A stretch of 15,813 bases of DNA from Caryophanales bacterium UBA3668 (GCA_002373085.1 DFJP01000014.1:1-15813), one strand, 5' to 3'. Counted from the first letter of the stretch, positions 1 to 6,914 are shown. Numbers and translations: made by a program. The notes: generated by a model not told the origin, from the letters alone.

Positions 1-285
1 CTTAAAAAAGGAATAAAACTCGAAGATAAAAAAGTTTTGTTTATTGTCTTTGCGATTATTGCTGGACTTGTAACCACAATCGCGAATACTGGAGCAATCT
101 TCTTAGACGCGATGATTTTTGAATATCCAGTCTCGATGGCGGTAGTAGAAAGTATCTTTAGATTTGTGTCTTCAATTCTTTCTTCTATCTTTATTGCCTT
201 AGTTACTCTTCCAATCATTTATGCATTAAAAAATGCGAACTTAATTCACGATCGCATTTCTAATAAGACTATTCTCAAAAATTAG
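1..285 (+). CDS. C-terminal part of a multi-spanning membrane protein, probably ECF transporter S component
   Basis: The reading frame is open from the first base of the window, so the gene begins upstream and only 94 residues plus the TAG stop are seen. The visible part starts with a short charged stretch (KLEDKK), followed by a hydrophobic helix around residues 13-35, a polar turn, and a second long hydrophobic stretch around residues 52-78 that ends in a basic tail. This size and pattern, including the final helix running into a short lysine/asparagine tail, fits the C-terminal end of the small substrate-binding (S) subunits of ECF vitamin transporters, but no substrate can be named. A TTG at 37 is not the real start because the frame continues upstream. 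The stop overlaps that of the convergent reductase gene. The family call is moderate; that it is a membrane protein is clear. Confidence 0.5.
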   Translation, partial: LKKGIKLEDKKVLFIVFAIIAGLVTTIANTGAIFLDAMIFEYPVSMAVVESIFRFVSSILSSIFIALVTLPIIYALKNANLIHDRISNKTILKN

Positions 286-716
286 AATAATTCTGATAAC
301 AAATTAGCTATCTCTTCGATTTCTTTTTGTAGAGATTCACTAAAAGAAGATAAATCATCTGAATCTAAATCAATTAAAGCGACTACTTCGTCGTTCTTCA
401 TAATAGGAACGACAAGTTCGCTTTTTGTTTTAGAAGAACAGGCAATATAGTTATGGAGTTTAGAAACATCTGGGACATTAATAGATACTTTATTAAGGAA
501 AGATTCTCCACATACTCCTCTGCCGATATTAATGATTGAACAAGCAGCGTCACCTTGGAAAGGGCCAAGATATAAGTGATCGCCTTCTACAATATAAAAG
601 CCTGCCCAGTCTACTCCCTTGATATCTTTTAAGATTGCAGAGGAATTCGCGAGGTTAGTCACTAGCGGATAACTCTTATCAACAATTGATTTAATTTGTT
701 CGCTTACTAAACTCAT
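282..716 (-). CDS. msrC: Free methionine-(R)-sulfoxide reductase (GAF-domain fRMsr)
   Basis: Cytoplasmic single-GAF-domain enzyme of 144 residues that reduces free L-methionine-(R)-sulfoxide with thioredoxin, part of oxidative-damage repair. The family signature is present in order: DWAGFY (36-41), LGPFQG (50-55), GRGVCG (65-70), VPDV (81-84) and SELVVP (99-104). Three cysteines, C59, C69 and C93, are spaced 10 and 24 apart, exactly as the catalytic/resolving cysteines C84, C94 and C118 of the E. coli enzyme, so activity is expected. The length is slightly shorter than the E. coli protein, at the N-terminus. The ATG at 716 lies 29 bp from the divergent Nudix gene, another enzyme often tied to oxidative damage. 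No ribosome binding site is visible upstream; the nearest -10-like box suggests a leader of only a few bases. Its stop codon overlaps the stop of the gene at 1-285. Confidence 0.92.
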   Translation of the reverse strand: MSLVSEQIKSIVDKSYPLVTNLANSSAILKDIKGVDWAGFYIVEGDHLYLGPFQGDAACSIINIGRGVCGESFLNKVSINVPDVSKLHNYIACSSKTKSELVVPIMKNDEVVALIDLDSDDLSSFSESLQKEIEEIANLLSELF

Positions 717-745
717 AATTATATACTAATATAATAAATGGAATT
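717..745. promoter_or_regulatory. Divergent promoters with overlapping -10 boxes
   Basis: The whole gap between the divergent genes is 29 bp. On the plus strand there is a perfect TATAAT at 730-735, which predicts a start of transcription near 742, about 4 bases before the Nudix ATG. On the minus strand TATATT occupies 733-728, which predicts a start near 721, about 4 bases before the reductase ATG. The two boxes share four base pairs, so polymerase can probably serve only one direction at a time. No convincing -35 box and no Shine-Dalgarno site are seen for either gene. Transcription start positions are inferred from spacing only. Confidence 0.55.
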
Positions 746-1198
746 ATGGTAGAAACCGTTTTAGCGTATATCGAAAAAGATAATCAGTATCTACTCCTAT
801 TTCGTAATAAAAAGAAAGTAGATATCAATAAAGGCAAGTGGATTGGAGTTGGAGGCCATATTGAAAAGAACGAAACTCCAGAAGACGCTTTAATTAGAGA
901 AGTTAAAGAAGAAACTAATCTTGATGTTTTAGAATACCAAAAAAGAGGAATTGTCTATTTCTGTTATAACGATATCGTCGAAAAGATGCATTTATTTACT
1001 GTTAGTAAATGTAGTGGTGTTTTATCTGAATGTAATGAGGGTACTCTTAAATATGTCGATAAAAAAGAAATGCTTAATTTACCAATGTGGCCTGGAGATA
1101 AAATCTTCCTTAAATACTTAGAAGAAAACGAACCTTATTTTGAATTAAAACTCGTTTATGTTAATGATGAACTTGTTTCATCTACGAGAATTAAATAA
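746..1198 (+). CDS. Nudix hydrolase, MutT/8-oxo-dGTP diphosphatase type
   Basis: Cytoplasmic pyrophosphohydrolase of 150 residues. The Nudix box runs from G37 to L59: G37, five residues, E43, seven residues, then REVKEETNL, in which R51, E52, E55 and E56 are the metal-binding and catalytic positions. The usual glycine near the end of the box is N58, a tolerated change. The preceding stretch (NKGKWIGVGGH, 28-38) matches the NxGKWNGVGGK pattern of Firmicutes proteins annotated as 8-oxo-dGTP diphosphatase, so sanitation of oxidised nucleotides is the best guess; the Nudix family is broad and other nucleotide substrates are possible. The ATG at 746 is chosen because the N-terminal strand (ETVLAYIE) starts directly after it, and an upstream ATG at 738 is out of frame. 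The HAD gene follows after 20 bp. Confidence 0.85.
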   Translation: MVETVLAYIEKDNQYLLLFRNKKKVDINKGKWIGVGGHIEKNETPEDALIREVKEETNLDVLEYQKRGIVYFCYNDIVEKMHLFTVSKCSGVLSECNEGTLKYVDKKEMLNLPMWPGDKIFLKYLEENEPYFELKLVYVNDELVSSTRIK

Positions 1199-1201
1199 TT
1201 G

Positions 1202-1210
1202 TGGTAGAAT
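1202..1210 (+). promoter_or_regulatory. Extended -10 promoter of the HAD phosphatase gene
   Basis: The sequence TGGTAGAAT is a TG-n extended -10 element with the hexamer TAGAAT at 1205-1210. It is eight bases before the ATG at 1219, so the transcript should start at about 1217, giving a leader of roughly two bases. No -35 box at usual spacing and no Shine-Dalgarno site are visible in the 20-bp gap. An extended -10 element is known to compensate for a missing -35. Confidence 0.5.
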
Positions 1211-1218
1211 ATTAAAGA

Positions 1219-2010
1219 ATGCAAAAGAAACTTATTATCTTCGATATGGATGGCACGATTTATTTAGGTGCCAACTTAATTGATGGAGCGTTAGAGACCT
1301 TTCAATATTTAAAAGACCATAATATTGATTATGTTTTTTTCACCAACAATTCATCTCATGACTTAGACTTCTATTACAAGAAAGTCTCTTCTTTTGGAAT
1401 TAGTTGCGATTTAAAAAAGAACTTCTATTCATCCACTGAAGTGACTATTGGATATTTATTAGATCACAATATCAAAGATATTTTTGTTATTGGAAATAAA
1501 TCACTTAAAAAGAAATTCGAGAAGCACTTTAATTTAGTGGATAAATATTCTGAATCCACTAAAGTGGATGCAGTGGTCACTGGATTCTCTACTGAACTCG
1601 TTTATGATGAACTTAAAGATGCTTGCTTATATTTAGAAACTAGAGATATTCCTTTTATCGCCACTAACGGAGATTATCGCTGCCCAATTGAAGATGGACT
1701 ATATATCCCAGATAATGGTGGAATGTGTGAATGGATTAGACTATGCACTGGTAAAAAAGCAACAGTCATGGGCAAACCAAATCCAGAAATAATTTATTAT
1801 TTAGCCAAACAATTTAATGTTTCTTTAGATGATGTATTAGTGGTAGGAGACCGCTTATACACTGATATCCTTGTTGGAATTAACGCTGATGTTGATTCCT
1901 TATGCGTCCTATCTGGAGAATCTTCTTTAGAAGATGTTAAAAGATATGACCACAAACCAACGTTCATTTTAAATAGCATAAAAGAATTACCTGATTTATT
2001 AAAAAAATAA
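1219..2010 (+). CDS. HAD-superfamily phosphatase, NagD/class IIA type
   Basis: Cytoplasmic phosphatase of 263 residues, the usual length for the NagD-like class. HAD motif I is DMDGT at 9-13 (nucleophile D9, acid/base D11), motif II is TNNSS at 42-46, the motif III lysine is K186 in GKPNPE, and motif IV is GDRLYTD at 210-216 with metal ligands D211 and D216. The large insertion between motifs II and III is the C2 cap of class IIA enzymes. The natural substrate of such enzymes is often a small sugar phosphate, a nucleotide or phosphoglycolate; it cannot be read from the sequence. The gene is followed after 9 bp by the MFS transporter, which has a strong ribosome binding site, so they are probably cotranscribed. 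Confidence 0.88.
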   Translation: MQKKLIIFDMDGTIYLGANLIDGALETFQYLKDHNIDYVFFTNNSSHDLDFYYKKVSSFGISCDLKKNFYSSTEVTIGYLLDHNIKDIFVIGNKSLKKKFEKHFNLVDKYSESTKVDAVVTGFSTELVYDELKDACLYLETRDIPFIATNGDYRCPIEDGLYIPDNGGMCEWIRLCTGKKATVMGKPNPEIIYYLAKQFNVSLDDVLVVGDRLYTDILVGINADVDSLCVLSGESSLEDVKRYDHKPTFILNSIKELPDLLKK

Positions 2011-2019
2011 GGAGGAACT

Positions 2020-3555
2020 ATGGAAGCAGTTCAAAATGAAAAAAAGCCATTCAAGCTTAATATGAAAAGGACGATGCTCATCGGCTTTGCGTTCTTTGGC
2101 ATATTACTCTTATGGCAAGTCTACGACTCTTGGTGTCCAACATTTTTGAGTGAAATGTTCGCAAAGGCGTTTGACCCAAATTATGAAACCTTACGAGCGA
2201 TTACTCTTGATTCTGGTCATACAGCACAGGAAGTCAATGACGCGATTAAAGAATGTAACAAGATTATCGAGAATCAGCAATACCTCGTTGGCATTATGAT
2301 GGCCATTGATAACCTTGCTGCGCTTATCTTACTCCCAATCTTTGGAAGCCTTTCTGATAAAACTAACACCAAGATTGGCAAGAGGATGCCTTATATCTTA
2401 GTTGGCACATTCGTGTGTGCTGTTGCATTCCCATTTATCCCTGTTTTATTCCATTACAATAACTTAGTAGGCGTTATTATCATGATGGCAATTGTTGTTT
2501 TATTTGCCATGATGTATCGTAACCCTGCAGTTGCGTTAATGCCAGATATCACCCCAAAACCTTTACGTAGTAAAGCTAATGGTATCATTAACATTATGGG
2601 CTATATCGGTGGAGCATTTGCAACAGTCGTCGGTATTGTCTTTGTTTTATCTCAATACTTAGGAACCGCTACTGTTAAAGATGAAGTTACTGGTTTAATT
2701 GGTTATAAAGCTCATAACTGGGCATATGGAAATATCTGGGCAATTGAACTCCCATTCATTATTGCTTCAGTGTTAATGCTTGTTTCTGCGGTGGTCTTAT
2801 TTATCACAATCAAAGAAAACAAAGTTAGAGAAGAAGTTAAAGACGAAATGGCTCGTGGTGAACTTGAAGCTGAAGTCGTTGATAAAGTCTCTGAAGATAA
2901 ACCAATGAGCAAAGCAAACAAGATTATGCTCATCCTTATCTTAGGCGCTGAATTCTTCTGGTTTATGGCAGATAACGGTATTGGAACCTTTATGGGTAAC
3001 TATGCTGTTTACTATTTAGGTGCTGAAAGTAGTTCTAACATGGTTAATACCATTTTAGGCGGTGTTGGTAGTGTTATCGGTTTTGCTATCGGTGGCATTA
3101 TTGCTTCAAAAATCGGTAGGAAGTGGACTCTTTTGGGTGGTTTAGGCATTACATTTGTTGCTTATGTCTTATGGGCAATCTTAACATTTACAGCGATTGT
3201 TCCTCATAGTGGATCATTCCCATTCTGGATTTTCATTATTTGGTTTGTTAAAGGATTTGGTATGTCCTTAGTTCACGTTAACTCCTTCCCAATGGTTGTT
3301 GAGTTATGTCCAAATAGTAAGATTGGTAGATTTACTGGTTTATATTATGCCTCTTCAATGGCTGCTCAAACCATTACCCCAGTTGCTTTAGGTACATTAT
3401 TACTTAACCCTGGGTTCTCTTGGGAATTCTTACCAGTCTACGCGTTAGCGTGTACCCTTGTTTCAATCGCTATCTTCTTCTTTGTGAAGAATGTTAAGAA
3501 TACAAAAACAACTTTCTCAAAAGGATTAGAAGCATTAGGAGAAGCTGATGACTAA
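2020..3555 (+). CDS. MFS transporter of the sugar/cation symporter (GPH/SLC45-like) type
   Basis: Polytopic membrane protein of 511 residues with about 12 hydrophobic helices. The cytoplasmic loop between helices 2 and 3 carries SDKTNTKIGKRMPYI (112-126), the family-typical G-x-SD...G+R motif, and the R-NPAVALMPD stretch at 167-176 resembles the corresponding motif of SLC45-like sugar transporters. A charged, glutamate- and lysine-rich cytoplasmic loop around 270-300 separates the two six-helix halves. Odd point: the stretch between helix 1 and helix 2 (about 46-88) is much longer than usual in MFS proteins and is polar, predicted to lie outside the cell. Translation starts at the ATG after a strong GGAGG at 2011-2015. 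The last 8 bases overlap the start of the phosphodiesterase gene, suggesting translational coupling. The substrate is unknown; a glycoside or other polyol compound is the family expectation. Confidence 0.82.
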   Translation: MEAVQNEKKPFKLNMKRTMLIGFAFFGILLLWQVYDSWCPTFLSEMFAKAFDPNYETLRAITLDSGHTAQEVNDAIKECNKIIENQQYLVGIMMAIDNLAALILLPIFGSLSDKTNTKIGKRMPYILVGTFVCAVAFPFIPVLFHYNNLVGVIIMMAIVVLFAMMYRNPAVALMPDITPKPLRSKANGIINIMGYIGGAFATVVGIVFVLSQYLGTATVKDEVTGLIGYKAHNWAYGNIWAIELPFIIASVLMLVSAVVLFITIKENKVREEVKDEMARGELEAEVVDKVSEDKPMSKANKIMLILILGAEFFWFMADNGIGTFMGNYAVYYLGAESSSNMVNTILGGVGSVIGFAIGGIIASKIGRKWTLLGGLGITFVAYVLWAILTFTAIVPHSGSFPFWIFIIWFVKGFGMSLVHVNSFPMVVELCPNSKIGRFTGLYYASSMAAQTITPVALGTLLLNPGFSWEFLPVYALACTLVSIAIFFFVKNVKNTKTTFSKGLEALGEADD

Positions 3556-4273
3556 AAAGAAATGCCTCAGTAAAATTAATCCAGTATTCCTTAATGGAAT
3601 CGCTCATCGTGGACTTCATAATTCTGAATATACAGAAAATGGAATGAAGGCTTTTGGAAATGCGATTAATCACGGAGTAGCGTTTGAATTTGATATTCAT
3701 CTCACAAAAGATAACGAACTAGTCGTGTGTCACGATGAAGATTTAAAAAGAACAACTGGAAAAGAAGGCATTATAGAAGATTTAACTCTTAAAGAGATTA
3801 AAGACAATTATCGTTTACTTGATGGAGGAGAGATTCCAACCTTACAAGAAGTTATTGATTTAAATAACGAAAAAGTTCCAATGGTCATAGAACTAAAAGT
3901 ATTTAGAAAGAACTATAAACCATTAGCGGCTCGATTTAAGGAATATCTACCTCAATTCAAAGATAAGAAGAATATACTTATTATCTCCTTTGATCCAAGG
4001 AGCTTATGGCCACTTAAAGGATTAGGATTTATTAGATCCTTGTTAGTCGCGAAAAGTGATGAATATACTTGGCCGTTTAGACACACAGTTGAATCAGTGG
4101 ATTTAGATATTCAACTCTTTGAAGAAAAAAGAGTGAGGAGATACGTTAAAAAACACTTCACAAATGTTTGGACAATCGAAAAAGAAGAACAATTAAAAGA
4201 AGTGAAGGAATATATCGATACTGCGACATTCCAGTATCTAGATCCTCAGTTAGTAAAAGATTATTTAAAATAA
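3548..4273 (+). CDS. Glycerophosphodiester phosphodiesterase (GDPD family)
   Basis: Metal-dependent enzyme of 241 residues that hydrolyses glycerophosphodiesters to sn-glycerol 3-phosphate and an alcohol. Conserved residues seen are H20-R21 (IAHRG), E30-N31, the metal ligands E47 and D49 (EFDIHLTKD), and catalytic H62-D63 (VVCHDEDL). The TIM-barrel end includes ELK (metal ligand E) and a terminal W-T strand around residue 210. No signal peptide or anchor is present, so it acts in the cytoplasm on imported or internally produced substrates. The start at 3548 overlaps the MFS gene and has AGGAG at 3537-3541, six bases upstream. Placement directly after a transporter and near a phosphatase suggests a small scavenging pathway for phospholipid head groups or teichoic-acid-like debris, but this is inference. 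Confidence 0.9.
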   Translation: MTKKKCLSKINPVFLNGIAHRGLHNSEYTENGMKAFGNAINHGVAFEFDIHLTKDNELVVCHDEDLKRTTGKEGIIEDLTLKEIKDNYRLLDGGEIPTLQEVIDLNNEKVPMVIELKVFRKNYKPLAARFKEYLPQFKDKKNILIISFDPRSLWPLKGLGFIRSLLVAKSDEYTWPFRHTVESVDLDIQLFEEKRVRRYVKKHFTNVWTIEKEEQLKEVKEYIDTATFQYLDPQLVKDYLK

Positions 4274-4282
4274 TTAGGAAAT

Positions 4283-4316
4283 GGACTATTGCAACGCAAT
4301 AGTTCTTTTTCTTTTT
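4283..4316 (+). terminator. Rho-independent terminator after the phosphodiesterase gene
   Basis: A 10-bp hairpin (one G-U pair) with left arm 4283-4292, loop AAC and right arm 4296-4305 is followed by two T runs at 4306-4310 and 4312-4316. It ends the 746-4273 gene run and separates it from the metal operon. Confidence 0.9.
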
Positions 4317-4336
4317 ACCTATATTATATAAAACAC

Positions 4337-4366
4337 TTGAATAGTTGCTCAAATATTCAATATAAT
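4337..4366 (+). promoter_or_regulatory. Promoter of the metal-efflux operon with overlapping ArsR-type operator
   Basis: A -35 box TTGAAT at 4337-4342 and a perfect -10 box TATAAT at 4361-4366 are 18 bp apart. The 7-bp inverted repeat TTGAATA (4337-4343) / TATTCAA (4354-4360) covers the -35 box and reaches the -10 box. Within it, TGCTCAAATATTCA at 4346-4359 resembles the CzrA operator core TGAACAAATATTCA known from staphylococci. A repressor bound here would block polymerase, which fits autoregulation by the ArsR-family gene just downstream, relieved by zinc or cadmium. The promoter assignment is strong; the exact operator boundaries are inferred. Confidence 0.72.
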
Positions 4367-4385
4367 AATGGCAGGGGTAAAAAAG

Positions 4386-4697
4386 ATGACAAACGAAGAA
4401 TTAGAAAAAGAATTAGAAATCGATGATTATCTCGAAGATATGTCGGATTTATTTAAAATCCTTGGTGATAAAACTAGAACTAAGATTCTTGCCTCACTAG
4501 AAAAAGGAGAAAAGAATGTTTCTTCTATTTCAGAAGTAGTAGGTTTACCAATCTCAGCGATATCTCACCAATTAAGAACACTTAGACAAGCTAAACTTAT
4601 TAGACCTAAGAAAGTTGGAAAAGAAGTTTTCTATTCTTTAGATGATGAACATGTATCAATGATCTTCGAATGTGCATTAGCCCACGTAAAGGAGTAG
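4386..4697 (+). CDS. ArsR/SmtB-family zinc-responsive repressor (alpha-5 sensor type)
   Basis: Winged-helix DNA-binding repressor of 103 residues. The core (LFKILGDKTRTKILASL, then ISEVVGLPISAISHQLRTLRQAKLI) is the ArsR helix-turn-helix, followed by a wing (KKVGKEVFYSL). The C-terminal helix carries D87-x-H89 ... H100-xx-E103, matching in spacing the alpha-5 zinc site of SmtB (D104, H106, H117, E120) and of CzrA. The N-terminal cysteines of the CadC cadmium/lead site are absent, so zinc is the most likely inducer. The start is set at 4386: the -10 box at 4361-4366 puts transcription near 4373, so an ATG at 4368 would not be in the mRNA, and AGGGG at 4373-4377 lies eight bases before 4386. It is the first gene of a three-gene operon with its own efflux pump. 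Confidence 0.9.
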   Translation: MTNEELEKELEIDDYLEDMSDLFKILGDKTRTKILASLEKGEKNVSSISEVVGLPISAISHQLRTLRQAKLIRPKKVGKEVFYSLDDEHVSMIFECALAHVKE

Positions 4698-4699
4698 TT

Positions 4700-4918
4700 A
4701 TGAAAAAGGTATATAAAATTGAAGTTGATTGCGCAGTTTGTGCAAACAAAGTCCAAGATGCGATTTGTAAAGTAAGTGGAGTGAATTCTGCCACTGTTAA
4801 CTTTATGACCCAAAAGATGGTTCTTGATATCAATGATGAAAATTATGATGAAGTTTATAAGCAAGTAGTGAAAGCCGCTAAAAAAGTTGAACCAGATTTT
4901 GAGGTTTTATCTAAATGA
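4700..4918 (+). CDS. Small heavy-metal-associated (HMA) domain protein
   Basis: A 72-residue single HMA domain with ferredoxin-like fold. The metal-binding loop is VDCAVCANKV with C11 and C14, in place of the usual GMTCxxC; an aspartate (D10) before the first cysteine, as here, is typical of zinc/cadmium-type ATPase domains (DCxxC) rather than of copper chaperones. It probably delivers metal to, or regulates, the ATPase encoded immediately after it. The start at 4700 has GGAG at 4691-4694, five bases upstream, and begins two bases after the repressor stop; a longer frame from 4670 would overlap the repressor and is not supported. Its TGA stop overlaps the ATPase ATG (ATGA). Confidence 0.9.
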   Translation: MKKVYKIEVDCAVCANKVQDAICKVSGVNSATVNFMTQKMVLDINDENYDEVYKQVVKAAKKVEPDFEVLSK

Positions 4919-6786
4919 GCAAAAAGCTCAAAAAGAGATTGATAAGAATAATTATCACTCTCGTCTTATTCATCCCGGTTTTTGTTGTCGATAAGGTTTT
5001 AGATTTATCGACATTTATTGGGGGTGAATTAGGATGGCTATTACCATTATTCATTTATTTAGCAATTTATTTGCTAATTGCTTATGACATCTTATTAAAA
5101 GCCATTAAGAATATTTCTCACGGACAAGTCTTTGATGAGAATTTCTTAATGATTGTTGCAACTATTGGTGCTTTCGCTCTTAAAGAGTTTCCAGAAGCAG
5201 TTGCCGTTATGCTTTTTTATCAAATTGGAGAATTCTTCCAAGACTTAGCAGTGTCTCGTAGCCGTAAATCTATATCAGAATTAATGGATATTAGACCTGA
5301 GACCGCTAACTTAGTCAAAGAGGACGGCTCAATTGAAATAGTTGATCCTGAACTAGTAGAAATTGATCAAATAATTAGAGTTAAACCTGGAGAAAAGATT
5401 CCTCTAGATGGAGTTGTTATCTCTGGTAGTACATCAATTGACTCTAAAGCGTTAACTGGTGAATCTTTACCAGTTGATGTTATTGAAGGAAGTAGTGTCA
5501 TCTCTGGAACAATTAACTTATCTTCAGTAATTGATGTAAAAGTATCTAAAACATTTAGTGATAGTGCAGTTAATAAGATTTTAGAATTAGTGGAAAACTC
5601 CACGAACACAAAATCAAAACAAGAAAACTTCATTACTAAATTTGCTAAGTGGTATACGCCAGTCGTTGTTATCTCTGCAGTTTTACTTGCTTTAATTGGT
5701 TCTTTAGTGACAAATAACTGGAATGAATGGGTCTCTAGAGCGCTTAATTTCTTAGTAGTTTCTTGCCCATGCGCAATTGTTATTTCTGTTCCACTTAGCT
5801 TCTTTGCAAGTATTGGCAAAGCTGCTAAAGTTGGAATCTTAGTTAAAGGTTCTTTATATTTAGAAAACTTTAATAAGGCTAAAACCTTTGTCTTTGACAA
5901 AACTGGAACTTTGACCAAAGGTAACTTTGTAGTTACAAAGATTTATCCAGAAGAAAATAGAGATGAGATTTTATCTTTAACAATGATTTGTGAAAATCAA
6001 TCAAATCATCCAATTGCTAATTCAATTAGAAAACTATATCAAGGTGAAGTTGATAACTCTTATCGAATCACTAATGTGCCAGGTGAAGGCTTAATTGCTA
6101 ACAAAGATAAAGAAGTTATTCTCTGCGGTAATGAAAAACTATTAAAGAATAACGATGTTATCTTTGATCCTGTTGATTTAGCAGGAACAATAGTCTATGT
6201 TGCCAAAAACAATAAATATGTTGGATATATTCTTATCCAAGACGAAATTAAAGATAACTCTAAAGAAGTTATATCTTATTTCAAGAAGCAAAATATCAAA
6301 ACTATTATGCTTACTGGAGATAATGAGAAAGTCGCTAAAGATATTAGTGATCAATTAGGGTTAAGCGAATATCGTTCTTCTTTACTCCCACAAGATAAAG
6401 TAGCGGAAGTTGATAAGATTCTTAAGAATAAGAAAGAAAACGAATTTATCGCCTATGTTGGAGATGGAATTAATGACGCTCCTGTACTCATGAGAAGCGA
6501 TATCGGAATTTCAATGGGTGGAGTAGGAAGTGACGCAGCTATTGAAGCTAGTGATATTGTCTTGATGAATGATGATTTATCTAGCTTGCTCAAAGCTAAA
6601 AAGATTGCTAAAAAGACAATGATGATTGTCACTGAAAATATTGTCTTCGCGATTTCAGTTAAAGTAGCTATATTAGTTCTATCAGCGTTTGGTATTGCTA
6701 ATATCTGGATTGCCATCTTTGGTGATGTCGGTGTAGCGCTATTATGTGTTCTTAATGCATTAAGAAGTGGAAATATTAAGTCCTAA
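4915..6786 (+). CDS. P1B-2-type heavy-metal ATPase (zinc/cadmium/lead exporter)
   Basis: ATP-driven exporter in the cytoplasmic membrane, 623 residues. Visible motifs: TGES at 181-184 (actuator domain), SCPC at 283-286 in the metal-transport helix, DKTGTLT at 328-334 with phosphorylated D328, the N-domain HP pair H365-P366, TGDN at 467-470, and GDGINDAP at 516-523. The last helix carries D604 in GDVG followed by NALR, the combination that marks zinc/cadmium/lead ATPases of the ZntA/CadA group rather than copper pumps. The N-terminus begins with basic residues and goes straight into the first membrane helix, so the usual cytosolic HMA domain is absent; it is supplied as the separate 72-residue protein upstream. 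The start overlaps the HMA gene by four bases, indicating translational coupling. Whether zinc or cadmium is preferred cannot be read from the sequence. Confidence 0.95.
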   Translation: MSKKLKKRLIRIIITLVLFIPVFVVDKVLDLSTFIGGELGWLLPLFIYLAIYLLIAYDILLKAIKNISHGQVFDENFLMIVATIGAFALKEFPEAVAVMLFYQIGEFFQDLAVSRSRKSISELMDIRPETANLVKEDGSIEIVDPELVEIDQIIRVKPGEKIPLDGVVISGSTSIDSKALTGESLPVDVIEGSSVISGTINLSSVIDVKVSKTFSDSAVNKILELVENSTNTKSKQENFITKFAKWYTPVVVISAVLLALIGSLVTNNWNEWVSRALNFLVVSCPCAIVISVPLSFFASIGKAAKVGILVKGSLYLENFNKAKTFVFDKTGTLTKGNFVVTKIYPEENRDEILSLTMICENQSNHPIANSIRKLYQGEVDNSYRITNVPGEGLIANKDKEVILCGNEKLLKNNDVIFDPVDLAGTIVYVAKNNKYVGYILIQDEIKDNSKEVISYFKKQNIKTIMLTGDNEKVAKDISDQLGLSEYRSSLLPQDKVAEVDKILKNKKENEFIAYVGDGINDAPVLMRSDIGISMGGVGSDAAIEASDIVLMNDDLSSLLKAKKIAKKTMMIVTENIVFAISVKVAILVLSAFGIANIWIAIFGDVGVALLCVLNALRSGNIKS

Positions 6787-6788
6787 CT

Positions 6789-6816
6789 TTGAAATAGATG
6801 TGTTAAGTGATAAATT
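6789..6816 (+). promoter_or_regulatory. Probable tRNA promoter
   Basis: TTGAAA at 6789-6794 and TAAATT at 6811-6816 are 16 bp apart, and TGA directly before the -10 gives an extended -10 element. The predicted start near 6823 is three bases before the mature tRNA 5' end. It begins right after the ATPase stop codon; readthrough from the metal operon is also possible because no terminator separates them. Confidence 0.5.
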
Positions 6817-6825
6817 AATAGTGCT

Positions 6826-6902
6826 GCGCTATTAACTCAACTGGATAGAGTGTCAGACTTCGAATCTGGAAGTTGAGGGTTCGAGTCCTTCATAGCGCGC
6901 CA
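6826..6902 (+). tRNA. tRNA-Arg (anticodon UCG)
   Basis: A 77-base cloverleaf. The acceptor stem GCGCTAT (6826-6832) pairs with ATAGCGC (6892-6898), discriminator G, and CCA is encoded at 6900-6902. The D stem is ACTC/GAGT, the anticodon stem TCAGA/TCTGG has a loop CTTCGAA with anticodon TCG at 6860-6862, the variable loop has 5 bases, and the T arm is GAGGG-TTCGAGT-CCTTC with one G-U pair. U34 should read CGN arginine codons. Every arm folds without a mismatch apart from G-U pairs. Confidence 0.96.
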
Positions 6903-6914
6903 AATAATATAAAT

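Noticed and set aside
4368..4385. Earlier start of the ArsR repressor at ATG 4368
   Set aside because: It is only two bases after the -10 box, so it lies before the predicted transcription start; 4386 has a Shine-Dalgarno site.
4916..4918. TGA as tryptophan codon (Mollicutes code 4)
   Set aside because: TGA here ends the HMA protein exactly at the ATPase start, tryptophans elsewhere are TGG, and no long gene has an internal TGA.
5367..5918. 183-codon minus-strand open frame inside the metal ATPase
   Set aside because: It is antisense to the conserved ATPase core (CPC to DKTGT), has no start signal, and reflects codon bias of the real gene.
6826..6902. tRNA-Arg as integration site of a mobile island carrying the glycan genes
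   Set aside because: I found no second copy of the tRNA 3' end in the window and no integrase or recombinase gene; base composition looks similar on both sides.
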